Shown in pieces: positions 1-8,975 of a DNA stretch of 64,000 nt (positions are counted from its first letter, which is position 1; each line of letters starts with the position of its first letter). Location of the stretch: NCBI GenBank assembly GCA_021770615.1, contig JAETQR010000016.1, forward strand, positions 1 through 64,000, in the 5' to 3' direction. Position numbers and translations under genes: made by a program. The notes beneath the pieces are model-generated. The model did no database searches. It saw only the letters and a program-made list of their open reading frames with translations, and was not told the DNA's origin. The DNA comes from Lachnospiraceae bacterium (lineage in GTDB: Bacteria; Bacillota_A; Clostridia; Lachnospirales; Lachnospiraceae).

Positions 1-194
1 TATAAGGTTGAAAAAAAGAGTTGGGAGTTGTATGATGGATAAGACAAAGATGTGGGATCAAAATTTCTCAGGACCAGTCTTTTTTATCCTAACTGACAAT
101 TCGTTTACTTCATCTACGAAAGAGTAGTCCTTTACGGATTCCTTTTGGCATGGTAAAATAATAGTATGAATAGTACGTTAGGGGGAGGACAAAC

Positions 195-749
195 ATGCAG
201 GGAAAACAGGGGGATAAGACACCGGAGATTTGGGATGCGTATTATCCGGATGGAACTCTGGCAGGAGTGGATCTGATTCGCGGGGAAGAAATTCCGCCAC
301 AATATCGACATGCGGTTTCGGAGGTTTTTGTAATACATAAAGATGGAACGATCCTACTGATGCAACGGGATTTTGCAAAACCGAATTATCCGGGGTTTTG
401 GGAGAGTGGTGCAGGCGGTTCTGTTTTAAAGGGGGAGACCTTTGAGGAGGGGGCGTACCGCGAGTTAAAGGAGGAGACCGGGATAAGTGCACATGAGCTG
501 CATCCCAATTATGAAGTTGTGACACATGATACCATTTATAAAGGATTTGTGTGTCATACAGATGCGCCGAAAGATAGCGTAACGTTGCAGGAAGGCGAGA
601 CGATCGGGTATCAGTGGGTCAGTAAAGAAGAATTTATGGGGATTTTTGTTACCGGGCAGTTTGTGACGTCGTTAAGGGATCGGTTGCGGGATTTTGTGAC
701 AAACGGATTCCGGACGGATGCTTTACAGGGGAGGGATGGAACGCTATGA
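195..749 (+). CDS. NUDIX hydrolase
   Basis: This is a 184-residue NUDIX hydrolase, expected to cleave a nucleoside diphosphate linked to another moiety in the cytoplasm. The Nudix box is visible at about residues 75-97 with the spacing G-x5-E-x7-REL-x-EE-TG (GSVLKGETFEEGAYRELKEE). The N-terminal segment with WDAYYPDG and the following strand resemble the isopentenyl-diphosphate-isomerase-like NUDIX branch, but the exact substrate cannot be read from the sequence. The ATG is preceded by a strong GGGGGAGGA ribosome binding site at 180-188. Its stop overlaps the start of the next gene (ATGA at 746-749), so the two are probably translationally coupled. Family assignment is secure; substrate is unknown. 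Confidence 0.9.
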   Translation: MQGKQGDKTPEIWDAYYPDGTLAGVDLIRGEEIPPQYRHAVSEVFVIHKDGTILLMQRDFAKPNYPGFWESGAGGSVLKGETFEEGAYRELKEETGISAHELHPNYEVVTHDTIYKGFVCHTDAPKDSVTLQEGETIGYQWVSKEEFMGIFVTGQFVTSLRDRLRDFVTNGFRTDALQGRDGTL

Positions 750-1216
750 ATAAAGTAAAATATATCATAAACATCATTATAGGCAGTGTCATACTTGCCA
801 AGTTATGTCCCAACATATCGTTAATGGGCGGAGCTGTTAGTACGCTTGGTTTTGATATTGGCGGTGGTCTGATGACAGGATTCTGGATATGTATGGTCAT
901 TGTTGTTATCATGTTTTCTGTATTTATTTTGCAGAACCTGTTGGGACTTGTCATGGAACTCGTTTATGGGGAGGGGAGCTCAGAGGGAGACAAACTGGCG
1001 GGCATACTTGATAAAGTCAGTGGTGTGTCGAGATGTTTGTATCAGGCTGTCGGTGCTGCTATGTTTGGAGTGCTGGGGGTGATCGGTTTGTTTTATCCGG
1101 ATTTAACCGGCAGGGATACTGCAGTCGGTGTTGTATCAGGCGTTTTTATATTTTTTGCCCTGATAGTGTGTATCCGGTCAGTCCGGTCGATCGTTTCTAT
1201 CATTCGGGAGAGATAA
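746..1216 (+). CDS. Small integral membrane protein, unknown
   Basis: I do not recognise this 156-residue protein. It has four hydrophobic stretches that look like membrane helices at about residues 5-25, 40-70, 97-117 and 125-145, with a short polar loop at about 73-93 rich in Gly, Ser, Glu and Asp, and a basic C-terminus (RSIVSIIRER). The start overlaps the stop of the NUDIX gene by four bases (ATGA), which indicates coupled translation. No catalytic motif is visible. The assignment as a real gene rests on the coupling, the consistent hydrophobicity and the lack of a competing frame; the function is unknown. Confidence 0.7.
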   Translation: MNKVKYIINIIIGSVILAKLCPNISLMGGAVSTLGFDIGGGLMTGFWICMVIVVIMFSVFILQNLLGLVMELVYGEGSSEGDKLAGILDKVSGVSRCLYQAVGAAMFGVLGVIGLFYPDLTGRDTAVGVVSGVFIFFALIVCIRSVRSIVSIIRER

Positions 1217-1269
1217 GGGGTTTTTTGAGAACTTTTTAGCAGTCTGTTTTTTAAGTGGGAGGGATTGCA

Positions 1270-2016
1270 ATGGATAGAGATCAACAGAAAAAATTATTTC
1301 AGTTACTTTCACTGGAATATAATTGTGACCCGCAAGATTTTATAAAAAAAGAAAACATCCTGACGGTATCCGCCCTGCAAGAGGGAAGAAGGAAATACAG
1401 CGGGGAGCCGTACTTTTTTCAAATGGTTACGACCGGAGACAATGTGGTGGTTACTGCGGACGCGAAGCTTCATCCGTATTTGTCTGATTTTATAAAGGAC
1501 AGAACAGGCCACTGGCTGTTTGAAATACCGAATCTGCTTCCGTTGGAGAGGGAATTGAATTTGTATGGCTATTCACTTACCGGTACCTGTCATATGTTTC
1601 TTTCCGGGACTGAGGTGCGTCCGGTAAAAGAGTACCCGGTAAAATGGTTTTATGGTAATGAGATCCGGCAGTTTTACGGAGACAAGAGATTTCCCAATGC
1701 GATCGCGCCTTACTATCTGGAGTATCGTCCGGATACGATCGTCGTCTGTGCCTATGATGGGGATACGGTCATGGGGATGGCGGGCTGCTCAGAGGATGCA
1801 CCGCACTGGCAGCAGATCGGGATTGACGTCATGGAAGGATACCGGTCACAGGGAGTGGGGACATATCTTGTCACGCTTTTAAAAAATAAGATCGCAGAAC
1901 AGGGAGATACCCCCTTTTACGGTACAAGCGTATCGAATTATCATTCATGGAATATTGCGTTAAATAGCGGATTCCGTCCGGCATTTGTGGAAATCGGTGC
2001 GAAAAAAACGGATTGA
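1270..2016 (+). CDS. GNAT family N-acetyltransferase
   Basis: This 248-residue protein ends in a GNAT acetyltransferase domain. The acetyl-CoA binding region is seen near residues 194-206 as IDVMEGYRSQGVGTYLVTLL, which matches the family's R/Q-x-x-G-x-G/A pyrophosphate loop, followed by FYGTSVSNYHSWNIALNSGF, typical of the C-terminal strand-helix of GNATs. The first 120 residues are a less conserved N-terminal domain. A GTG at 1255 is in frame, but the GGGAGGG ribosome binding site at 1257-1263 sits six bases before the ATG at 1270, so I take the ATG. The stop codon overlaps the -35 element of the next transcription unit. The substrate is not predictable. Confidence 0.88.
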   Translation: MDRDQQKKLFQLLSLEYNCDPQDFIKKENILTVSALQEGRRKYSGEPYFFQMVTTGDNVVVTADAKLHPYLSDFIKDRTGHWLFEIPNLLPLERELNLYGYSLTGTCHMFLSGTEVRPVKEYPVKWFYGNEIRQFYGDKRFPNAIAPYYLEYRPDTIVVCAYDGDTVMGMAGCSEDAPHWQQIGIDVMEGYRSQGVGTYLVTLLKNKIAEQGDTPFYGTSVSNYHSWNIALNSGFRPAFVEIGAKKTD

Positions 2017-2041
2017 CAAAAGAGCTCCCGTTTGTTATGAT
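2013..2041 (+). promoter_or_regulatory. Promoter of the T-box/tyrS unit
   Basis: TTGACA at 2013-2018 and TATGAT at 2036-2041 are separated by 17 bases. The -10 is preceded by TGT, giving an extended -10. The -35 overlaps the stop codon of the GNAT gene. It lies directly upstream of the T-box leader. Confidence 0.85.
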
Positions 2042-2049
2042 GAGAAAGA

Positions 2050-2332
2050 TAAATGCGAAGAAAAGAAGAAGTAGTGACAGAGGGAACTTACAGAGAGCTG
2101 CCGGTAGCTGAGAGGCGCAAGGGAATCCTGTTATGAATACATCTTGGAGTATCCGGCTGAAGGAGTTTCTGGTAGGCTTGGACGGTGGTGTACCCGTTAT
2201 CGTACAGGGATATGGTAGTATCCTGTTGAGCCTGAACAGTGTGAGCTGTCAGGGAAAAAAGGTGGTAACACGAAGAGATTTCGTCCTTTTGCAGATGAAT
2301 GAGTCATTTGCAAAAGGATTTTTTGTTTTTTC
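2050..2332 (+). promoter_or_regulatory. T-box leader (tyrosine tRNA sensing)
   Basis: This is a T-box riboswitch that senses uncharged tRNA-Tyr. The conserved T-box sequence AAGGTGGTAACACG is at 2259-2272. Stem I features are upstream: the GAGAG box and the AGCTGAGAGG-type element at 2093-2120, and a specifier region around 2133-2145 in which TAC (tyrosine codon) lies at 2138-2140 in the context GAATACATC. A terminator follows the T-box. The position immediately before tyrS agrees with a tyrosine specifier. Uncharged tRNA-Tyr is expected to stabilise the antiterminator and allow tyrS transcription. Confidence 0.95.
2284..2332 (+). terminator. T-box regulated intrinsic terminator
   Basis: A stem formed by TCCTTTTGCA at 2284-2293 and TGCAAAAGGA at 2309-2318, with further pairing inside, is followed by a T-rich tract to 2332. 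It lies just after the T-box motif and is the conditional terminator of this riboswitch. Confidence 0.9.
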
Positions 2333-2374
2333 TTTGCAAAAATATAGAAGATGATAGAAAGGCGGATCATAACA

Positions 2375-3598
2375 ATGAAAGTGTATGACGAATTAGTAGC
2401 CCGTGGATTGATCGCACAGGTGACAGATGAAGAGGAGATCAAAGAGTTAGTAAATAATGGCAAGGCTGTGTTTTATATCGGATTTGACCCGACAGCAGAC
2501 AGTCTGCATGTAGGACATTTTATGGCGCTCTGCCTGATGAAGAGGCTGCAGATGGCTGGGAATAAACCGATCGCATTGATCGGTGGCGGCACGGCGATGA
2601 TCGGAGACCCGTCTGGCAGGACAGATATGCGCCAGATGATGACAGAGGAGACCATTCAGCACAATGTGGAGTGCTTTCAAAAGCAGATGAGCCGGTTTAT
2701 TGATTTTTCAGAAGGAAAGGCAATGGTCGTAAACAATGCGGACTGGCTGATGGATCTGAATTACATGGAGGTTCTCCGGGACATCGGGCCGCATTTTTCC
2801 GTGAACCGTATGCTCGCAGCAGAATGTTATAAACAGCGTATGGAGAAGGGGCTTACGTTTTTGGAATTTAATTACATGATCATGCAGAGCTATGATTTTT
2901 ATTCTTTGTTTCAGAAATACGGTTGTAATATGCAGTTTGGCGGTGACGACCAGTGGAGCAATATGCTCGGCGGGACGGAGCTGATCCGCCGGAAGCTTGG
3001 CAAGGATGCGTATGCTATGACGATCAATCTCCTTTTGAATTCCGAAGGAAAGAAGATGGGGAAGACACAGTCCGGTGCTGTCTGGCTTGATCCCGAAAAG
3101 ACCAGCCCGTTCGATTTTTACCAGTACTGGAGAAATGTGAGCGACCAGGATGTTTTAAAATGTCTGCGCATGCTTACATTCCTGCCGCTTGAGCAGATTG
3201 ACGAGATGGATCAGTGGGAGGGAAGCCAGTTAAACGAGGCTAAGGAAATTCTTGCATTTGAGCTGACGAAGCTTGTCCATGGAGAAGAGGAAGCGGCAAA
3301 GGCACAGGGAGGAGCGCGGGCGTTGTTTGCCAGCGGAAGTGCAGCCGAGATGCCGGAAGCTGAGTTGACAGAAGAAGATTTTGAGGAGGGAAGTATCGGA
3401 ATCCTCAATCTTCTTGTAAAAGCAGGGCTGGCGCCGTCCAACGGGGAGGCAAGGAGAAATGTACAGCAGGGCGGTGTGTCGATCGACGGTGAGAAAGTAT
3501 CGGATGTGAAGATGCAGGTGACAAAAGAGAGTATCGGTGAGGAAGGAATCGTCTTGAAACGGGGAAAGAAGAAGTTTGTGAGGATCGTGTGCCGTTAG
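2375..3598 (+). CDS. tyrS: Tyrosyl-tRNA synthetase
   Basis: TyrS attaches tyrosine to tRNA-Tyr in the cytoplasm. The 407-residue length is normal for the TyrZ-like bacterial group. The class I HIGH-type motif appears as HVGH near residue 45 ([20 protein letters not shown]), and the KMSKS-type loop as KMGKT ([14 protein letters not shown]) near residues 231-235. The C-terminal 60 residues form an S4-like RNA-binding domain ([20 protein letters not shown]). I place the start at the ATG at 2375, giving [13 protein letters not shown], the usual N-terminus, preceded by AAAGGCGG; an upstream in-frame ATG at 2351 has no good ribosome binding site. Expression is controlled by the T-box leader directly upstream, and a terminator follows. 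Confidence 0.97.
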   Translation: MKVYDELVARGLIAQVTDEEEIKELVNNGKAVFYIGFDPTADSLHVGHFMALCLMKRLQMAGNKPIALIGGGTAMIGDPSGRTDMRQMMTEETIQHNVECFQKQMSRFIDFSEGKAMVVNNADWLMDLNYMEVLRDIGPHFSVNRMLAAECYKQRMEKGLTFLEFNYMIMQSYDFYSLFQKYGCNMQFGGDDQWSNMLGGTELIRRKLGKDAYAMTINLLLNSEGKKMGKTQSGAVWLDPEKTSPFDFYQYWRNVSDQDVLKCLRMLTFLPLEQIDEMDQWEGSQLNEAKEILAFELTKLVHGEEEAAKAQGGARALFASGSAAEMPEAELTEEDFEEGSIGILNLLVKAGLAPSNGEARRNVQQGGVSIDGEKVSDVKMQVTKESIGEEGIVLKRGKKKFVRIVCR

Positions 3599-3654
3599 TG
3601 GCGAAAATTCGGCATAACAGTGGTGGTTTGGCTGTTGGGCTAAAATAGTATATT

Positions 3655-3686
3655 AAAAAGGGGGCGCACTTGAAGCGCCTCTTTTT
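3655..3686 (+). terminator. Intrinsic terminator after tyrS
   Basis: A GC-rich hairpin, GGGGCGC (3661-3667) pairing with GCGCCTC (3675-3681), is flanked by an A run and followed by CTTTTTG. It is a typical Rho-independent terminator. Confidence 0.85.
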
Positions 3687-3795
3687 GATTCGCTTTTCCG
3701 GCGAAAAAATTCTCTTTTTTTATGAAAGACAAAGGAGGTGAAATTTGGTATAGTTAGTATGTGGTTGAAGAGGAGATAAAAAGGAGGTGCGGAAA

Positions 3796-4908
3796 ATGAA
3801 AGCCAGCATTCATTTTAAATTGTCTTTTCTCAGGAAGCAGAGAGGGATAACCCAGCAGGAACTTGCAGAGGTGATAGGAACTTCATTTCAGACGATCAGT
3901 AAATGGGAGAATGGAATCACGCTGCCGGATATCACAGTGCTTCCTGTTTTAGCTTCTTTTTTCGAGGTGACAGTGGATGAACTGCTTGGTCTGGTGCCTT
4001 TGAAAGATGAAACATATATATCTGAGGAAACAGATACAGAGGAATTCTGGGATAAGCGGCTTGAGTATTTGCGGCGTACACGGGAGGAAAACTGGAATAC
4101 GGATTATCTTGAATTTTTAGTAAAAAACGTTTGGAAGCTAAAGCGACCAGTCAGTGTTCTGGATTGTGGGTGTGGTTATGGTTATATGGGGGAAGTGCTG
4201 ATGCCGGTTTTGCCGGAAGGCAGTATTTATACAGGGATTGATTTTTCGGATCGACTGCTGAAATATGGGAAATATCTTTTTGAAAAAAAGGGGATAAAAG
4301 GCAAATTTATCAATGAAGATTTTCTGGATATGCGGTCGGATAAAAAATATGATGTAGTGATGTGCCAATCGGTACTGAGGCATGTTGGCGATTCTACACC
4401 ATTTATCCGTAAGATGATCGAGGTGGCTAAGAAGGGCGGATTACTTATTTGCATTGATACGAATCGCGAGTTAGAATGTGCGGGATTGTATGTACAGGGT
4501 ATGGATTATTCGTATTTGTGTGATCACAAAGGCGTAGAGAGACACTGGAAAACAGAATTTGAAAATGGGGACAGGGATCATGCGGCGGCAATGCGCAACG
4601 CTTATGTCATGCGTGAGTTAGGATTAAATAAGGTAGAAGTCCGCATGAATGACAAGGTGTCCTTTATATGTCCTGAAACAGAAGACTATGAACAAAAAGT
4701 AGAAGATTTTATTTGTGAGAATGGTCTGTGGTATGATAATATAGACAAAACTGTGGAGAGATTAGTCAATCATGGGATGAAGCGGAATGAGGCAGAGGAA
4801 TATGTCAAAAAACCACACGTAATACAAGAGTATTTCAGGAGTCACCGAAAAGAAGTAAAATATACAAGATTTAAGGGAAAAACAATAACTTTTGGATGGA
4901 AAAAATGA
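3796..4908 (+). CDS. XRE-type HTH domain fused to SAM-dependent methyltransferase
   Basis: The 370-residue protein starts with an XRE/Cro helix-turn-helix at about residues 5-62 (LRKQRGITQQELAEVIG, then TISKWENG). It continues with a class I methyltransferase domain from about residue 110, where the SAM-binding motif I is VLDCGCGYGYMGEVL. Later strands include YDVVMCQSVLRHV and GGLLICID. It could be a DNA-binding regulator that binds SAM or a small-molecule methyltransferase with a DNA-binding domain; both are seen in this architecture. The AAGGAGGT ribosome binding site at 3781-3788 favours the ATG at 3796 over an in-frame GTG at 3787 that lies inside it. The following isomerase gene begins 30 bases downstream on the same strand. 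Confidence 0.85.
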   Translation: MKASIHFKLSFLRKQRGITQQELAEVIGTSFQTISKWENGITLPDITVLPVLASFFEVTVDELLGLVPLKDETYISEETDTEEFWDKRLEYLRRTREENWNTDYLEFLVKNVWKLKRPVSVLDCGCGYGYMGEVLMPVLPEGSIYTGIDFSDRLLKYGKYLFEKKGIKGKFINEDFLDMRSDKKYDVVMCQSVLRHVGDSTPFIRKMIEVAKKGGLLICIDTNRELECAGLYVQGMDYSYLCDHKGVERHWKTEFENGDRDHAAAMRNAYVMRELGLNKVEVRMNDKVSFICPETEDYEQKVEDFICENGLWYDNIDKTVERLVNHGMKRNEAEEYVKKPHVIQEYFRSHRKEVKYTRFKGKTITFGWKK

Positions 4909-4938
4909 GAATTCATTGTCTTATGAGGAGGGTAGAAA

Positions 4939-5763
4939 ATGAGCAGGATATTATGTTCTACCGGTGCGTTGATCGGGAAACCAAACGGCAGAAATTACAG
5001 GCTATTGGAACCTCTGTCAAAGGAACTCGATTGTGACGGATTTGAGTTTATGATGTACAGTTCGTGGTACGAAGAGGCAGACGAGATCGCAGATTATTTG
5101 AATAGCAGCGCGATCCGGACACCTGTCATGCACTGCGAGAAACACATCGGAGAAAAGATCAGCCGGGGGGAAGAGGGAGACTTGGAGGAAGCGATCCGGT
5201 TGTTTACGATAAATTGTAAAGTGGCGGAGAAAATCTCTGCGGAAAAAATGGTGATCCATCTGTGGGATGGTTTCATTTCCGACCACAATTTTCAGAATAA
5301 TGTTGAAGCATATGGGAAACTTTTAGAAATTTCTGAAAAACATGGCTTGGAACTGCTCGTCGAAAATGTCGTGTGCAATCAGGAGAACCCAATGAAACAC
5401 TGGTGTGAGCTGGCAGAGCATTATCCGGATATTTCTTTTGTATTTGATACAAAGATGGCGGCATTTCATGAGCAGCTTGACCTGCTGTATAAGGAGGAAT
5501 ACGGCTGGCTCTGGAAAGAGGGACATATTAAACATTATCATGTGAATGACTATGCCGGAGGTTATATGGATTGGGGGAATCTGCGTACGCTGCCGGTCGG
5601 CCGGGGGCATATTGACTTTGAGCGTTTCTTTTCATTTATCCGGGAAATAAAATATGATGATACCTTTACCGTGGAAGCCACTGCATTTGGAAAAGATGGG
5701 AAGGTGGATACGGATATGCTGAATGGGTGTTTTAAGAAAATACGGAGCTTCGCACCAAAATAA
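4939..5763 (+). CDS. Sugar phosphate isomerase/epimerase-like TIM barrel protein
   Basis: This 274-residue protein belongs to the xylose isomerase-like TIM barrel family (AP endonuclease family 2 fold). Visible metal-ligand type residues are in VMHCEKH (about residue 58), KMVIHLWDG (His, about 105), LLVENVV (Glu, about 137), FVFDTKMAAFHEQ (Asp and His, about 170-180) and HYHVNDYAG (about 198), and the final VEATAFG. These are the expected positions for a divalent-metal-dependent isomerase or epimerase. The actual sugar substrate is not evident. It has an AGGAGGG ribosome binding site and a terminator whose stem overlaps the stop codon. It may be cotranscribed with the HTH-methyltransferase gene upstream. 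Confidence 0.85.
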   Translation: MSRILCSTGALIGKPNGRNYRLLEPLSKELDCDGFEFMMYSSWYEEADEIADYLNSSAIRTPVMHCEKHIGEKISRGEEGDLEEAIRLFTINCKVAEKISAEKMVIHLWDGFISDHNFQNNVEAYGKLLEISEKHGLELLVENVVCNQENPMKHWCELAEHYPDISFVFDTKMAAFHEQLDLLYKEEYGWLWKEGHIKHYHVNDYAGGYMDWGNLRTLPVGRGHIDFERFFSFIREIKYDDTFTVEATAFGKDGKVDTDMLNGCFKKIRSFAPK

Positions 5764-5783
5764 TTAGTGCGAAGCTCCTTTTG
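5744..5783 (+). terminator. Intrinsic terminator overlapping the isomerase stop codon
   Basis: A perfect 12-bp stem, GGAGCTTCGCAC (5744-5755) with GTGCGAAGCTCC (5767-5778), is followed by TTTTG. The loop contains the TAA stop at 5761-5763. Because the next gene converges, it may work in both directions. Confidence 0.9.
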
Positions 5784-5811
5784 ACGTGCAAAGAAATAGA
5801 AAAATTTCTTT

Positions 5812-6729
5812 TTAGTTACTCAGCTGTTTTAATTCCTCCAGCATTTTAGGAAGTTCTGTATCCATATTTTCATTAGAAAACTGACATGTTCCTACTTTTT
5901 TATGACCGCCGCCATTATACTTTAACATTAAGCTTCCCACATTGACATTGGATGTACGGTTCAGAATGCTGTAACCAACGGCTGCACTGCATCCCTGGCC
6001 TCCGCGGCCACTGACGATCCATGCGGAAATATTTTGTTCCGGGTACATACTGTAAATCATAAAACGGTTTCCGGAATAAATAGGATCTACCCCGCGCAAA
6101 TCTGAAATGATCAAATTGCCCTCCACAACAGTATGGGCTTCTACCATTTCTTTGAATTTCTGCGTTTGTTCAAAATACACATCAATTCGCTCCTGTACAT
6201 CAGGAAGGGCAAGAATCTCATCTGTTGTCATCGTACGGCAGGCATCGATCAGTCGTTCCATTAATTGATAATTGGAAATCGTAAAATTGCGCCAGCGTCC
6301 GAGACCGGTACGCGGATCCATCAAAAAACCTATTAAAATCCATCCCTTTGGATTCTGGACTTCATTAATTGTCAGATTCCCGGAGTCAACTTTGTCAACT
6401 GCTTCCATCATGTCATCAAATTGAGGAAATCTTTCACGTCCACCATAATATTCATAAATGATGCGGGCGCAGGATGGTGTTGTACGGCTTTCTCCCTTAT
6501 ATTTTCCTTCTAATTGCAGTCGCTCGTGCTCGCTGGAATGGTGGTCAAACCAAAGACCGCACCCTTCAACATATGGCACATTGGCAAGACAATCATCTTC
6601 ATTTACTTCCACGAGTCCATCCTGTAAATCTTTTGGATGCGCAAACTTCCAGTGGTCAATAATTCCAGCTTCTTTAAGCAGGGCACCACAGGCAAGCCCA
6701 TCAAAATCAGAGCGAGTAATGAGTCTCAT
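5812..6729 (-). CDS. DHH/DHHA1 family phosphoesterase
   Basis: This 305-residue protein is a DHH superfamily phosphoesterase, a Mn-dependent cytoplasmic enzyme class that includes oligoribonucleases and exopolyphosphatases. Motif I is ITRSDFDGLA (residues 5-13), the signature DHH is at residues 62-64 (WFDHHSSEH), motif III is KVDSGNL, and the DHHA1 domain ends with GGGHKKVG starting at about residue 273, the substrate-binding glycine-histidine motif. It lacks extra nucleotide-binding or CBS domains, so it is a stand-alone form. The gene converges with the isomerase gene and diverges from the YyaL-like gene. The exact substrate is unknown. Confidence 0.88.
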   Translation of the reverse strand: MRLITRSDFDGLACGALLKEAGIIDHWKFAHPKDLQDGLVEVNEDDCLANVPYVEGCGLWFDHHSSEHERLQLEGKYKGESRTTPSCARIIYEYYGGRERFPQFDDMMEAVDKVDSGNLTINEVQNPKGWILIGFLMDPRTGLGRWRNFTISNYQLMERLIDACRTMTTDEILALPDVQERIDVYFEQTQKFKEMVEAHTVVEGNLIISDLRGVDPIYSGNRFMIYSMYPEQNISAWIVSGRGGQGCSAAVGYSILNRTSNVNVGSLMLKYNGGGHKKVGTCQFSNENMDTELPKMLEELKQLSN

Positions 6730-6943
6730 GTATTTATCCTCCCTTGTTCCAGTGTACTGACCTGTTGATTTTCAGGCAAGTTATTTGGCGAAATTATAAT
6801 ATATATTTTACTCTTTCTACCCGGGCTTTGCAAGCGTTTTTTGAGTGCCTGAATCTTAAGAGTGCATAGCATTGCCCCAAACTGCCTAAAATAATCCTAA
6901 TAAAAATATGCGCATAAAGTTATGTGCAGAAACGGGGCATTTG

Positions 6944-8974
6944 ATGAATCATTTAAAACATGAAAAATCACCATATCTTATTCAGCACAGAGAAAATCCT
7001 GTGGACTGGTATCCGTGGGGAGAAGAGGCATTTCATAAGGCAGAAAAAGAGGATAAACCGGTATTTTTAAGTATCGGCTATTCCACCTGTCACTGGTGTC
7101 ATGTCATGGCGCACGAATCTTTTGCGGACGATGAGGTGGCGGAATTATTAAACCGGTTTTTTGTTCCGGTCAAGGTAGACAGGGAGGAGAGACCGGATAT
7201 CGATGCTGTGTACATGTCTGCCTGTCAGGCGATGACCGGAAGCGGGGGATGGCCGTTGACGCTTCTTCTCACGCCGGATAAAAAACCATTTTTTGCGGGG
7301 ACATATCTGCCGAAACATTTTCATTATGGGATGGCCGGTCTCGTGGAACTTCTGGAGCAGACAGCAGAGCTGTGGGAGAATGAAAGAGAAAACCTGTGTC
7401 AGACCGGAGAGCGTATTCTGGAAGCGATCAATCAAAAGGGAAAACGGAAAAATGATCAGGAGAAGGATTTTTTTGCGTTGACCGATCGGGGCGTGCGGGA
7501 ATTGAAGGGGCGTTATGATGAGCGGTTCGGAGGATTTGGAACAGCCCCTAAATTTCCGGCTGCCCATAATCTTTTGTTTTTAATGTGGCATGGGGTACAA
7601 AAAAAGGACGTCAGTTGCCTTGAAATAGTGGATAATACGTTACGACACATGGTGAGAGGAGGAATCTTTGATCAGATCGGCGGCGGTTTTTGCCGCTATT
7701 CAACAGATGAGAGATGGCTTGTGCCTCATTTTGAAAAGATGCTTTATGATAATGCGTGGCTGGCGGAGTTGTATCTGGAAGCAGGAGTTATCTTCCGGGA
7801 TTCATTTTATACGGGAACAGCCAGACGGGTACTTGATTATGTACAGCGGGAGTTAATGGATCCGGAAGGGGGATTCTACTGCGGACAGGATGCAGACAGT
7901 GATGGAACAGAAGGAAAATATTACGTGTTCGCCCGGGATGAGATCATGGAAGTTCTCGGGGAGAAGGCGCAGGAGTTCTGCAGCTGGTTTGGGATAACAG
8001 AAGCCGGAAATTTTGAGGGAAAAAATATACCGAATTTGTTGGAACAGGATAACCATGCAAATCGGCCGGAATCGATCGATGATTCGATCCGGAGGATATA
8101 TGATTACAGAAAAACAAGAACAAAACTTCACAGGGATGATAAAATACTTACTTCATGGAATAGCATGATGATCACCGCTTACGCGAAAGCAGGACTTTTT
8201 CTGGGAGACAGGGAATATGTGAAAATAGCGGAAAGGGCAGAACAGTTCATTTCAGAGCATCTTGTCAATGAAGAGGACAGGCTTATGGTAAGATACCGGG
8301 AGGGGCAGTGTGCCTTTTCGGGTAATCTGGAGGATTATGCCTATTATTGCCGTGCATTACTTGCTTTATATGATGTCACATTTGAGACTATATATTTGGA
8401 AAAGGCAGTGCACAGGGCGGAACAAATGATGCAGTTATTCTGGGATCAAGAAGAGTATGGGTTTTATTTTTATGGCAGGGATGATGAAAAACTGATCAGT
8501 CGTCCCAAAGAAATATATGATGGTGCGGTGCCTTCCGGGAATTCAGTGGCGGCTCATGTTTTAAACTGCCTGTTCCGGTTGACCGGGGAACGCGGATGGG
8601 GCACCTGCAGGGATCTGCAAATGGATTTTCTGGCGTCAGAAGCTGAGACATTTCCGTCAGGATACAGCTTTTCTCTGCTGGCCTTTGAAGATATGCTGAC
8701 CACGGGTACGGAACTTGTCTGTGTCTCGGGGAGAGAGGAAGTGTCAGAGGAATTACGGGAACTTATCAGAAAAGAGAGCCGAAGGCAGTTATCGGTTTTA
8801 TTTAAATGTCCGGCAAATGAGAAAAAGATGGCAGAACTTGCTCCGTTTACAAAAGAATATCCAATCCCGGAATCCGGCGAAAAATATTATCTTTGCAAAA
8901 ACAGGTCTTGTCTGGCACCATTTTCGGATATTAATATGTTGGAGCAGGGATTGAAGGAAGTGGGAGGGAGGTGA
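6944..8974 (+). CDS. Thioredoxin-domain protein of the YyaL/SSP411 (DUF255) family
   Basis: This 676-residue protein matches the YyaL/SSP411 family in length and domain order. An N-terminal thioredoxin-like domain holds a CHWC-type motif ([14 protein letters not shown], cysteines at residues 49 and 52), followed by a long alpha/alpha-barrel region like that of N-acylglucosamine epimerases and glycosyl hydrolases. Conserved pieces include [40 protein letters not shown] and [14 protein letters not shown]. The biochemical function of the family is not settled. An in-frame ATG at 6908 has no ribosome binding site; the ATG at 6944 matches the usual N-terminus ([11 protein letters not shown]) but has only a weak GGGG upstream. 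The next gene follows with one intervening base. Confidence 0.9.
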   Translation: MNHLKHEKSPYLIQHRENPVDWYPWGEEAFHKAEKEDKPVFLSIGYSTCHWCHVMAHESFADDEVAELLNRFFVPVKVDREERPDIDAVYMSACQAMTGSGGWPLTLLLTPDKKPFFAGTYLPKHFHYGMAGLVELLEQTAELWENERENLCQTGERILEAINQKGKRKNDQEKDFFALTDRGVRELKGRYDERFGGFGTAPKFPAAHNLLFLMWHGVQKKDVSCLEIVDNTLRHMVRGGIFDQIGGGFCRYSTDERWLVPHFEKMLYDNAWLAELYLEAGVIFRDSFYTGTARRVLDYVQRELMDPEGGFYCGQDADSDGTEGKYYVFARDEIMEVLGEKAQEFCSWFGITEAGNFEGKNIPNLLEQDNHANRPESIDDSIRRIYDYRKTRTKLHRDDKILTSWNSMMITAYAKAGLFLGDREYVKIAERAEQFISEHLVNEEDRLMVRYREGQCAFSGNLEDYAYYCRALLALYDVTFETIYLEKAVHRAEQMMQLFWDQEEYGFYFYGRDDEKLISRPKEIYDGAVPSGNSVAAHVLNCLFRLTGERGWGTCRDLQMDFLASEAETFPSGYSFSLLAFEDMLTTGTELVCVSGREEVSEELRELIRKESRRQLSVLFKCPANEKKMAELAPFTKEYPIPESGEKYYLCKNRSCLAPFSDINMLEQGLKEVGGR

Positions 8975-8975
8975 G

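Noticed and set aside
1..194. Possible regulatory element at the window start
   Set aside because: Only a weak extended -10-like sequence is present and no upstream context is available.
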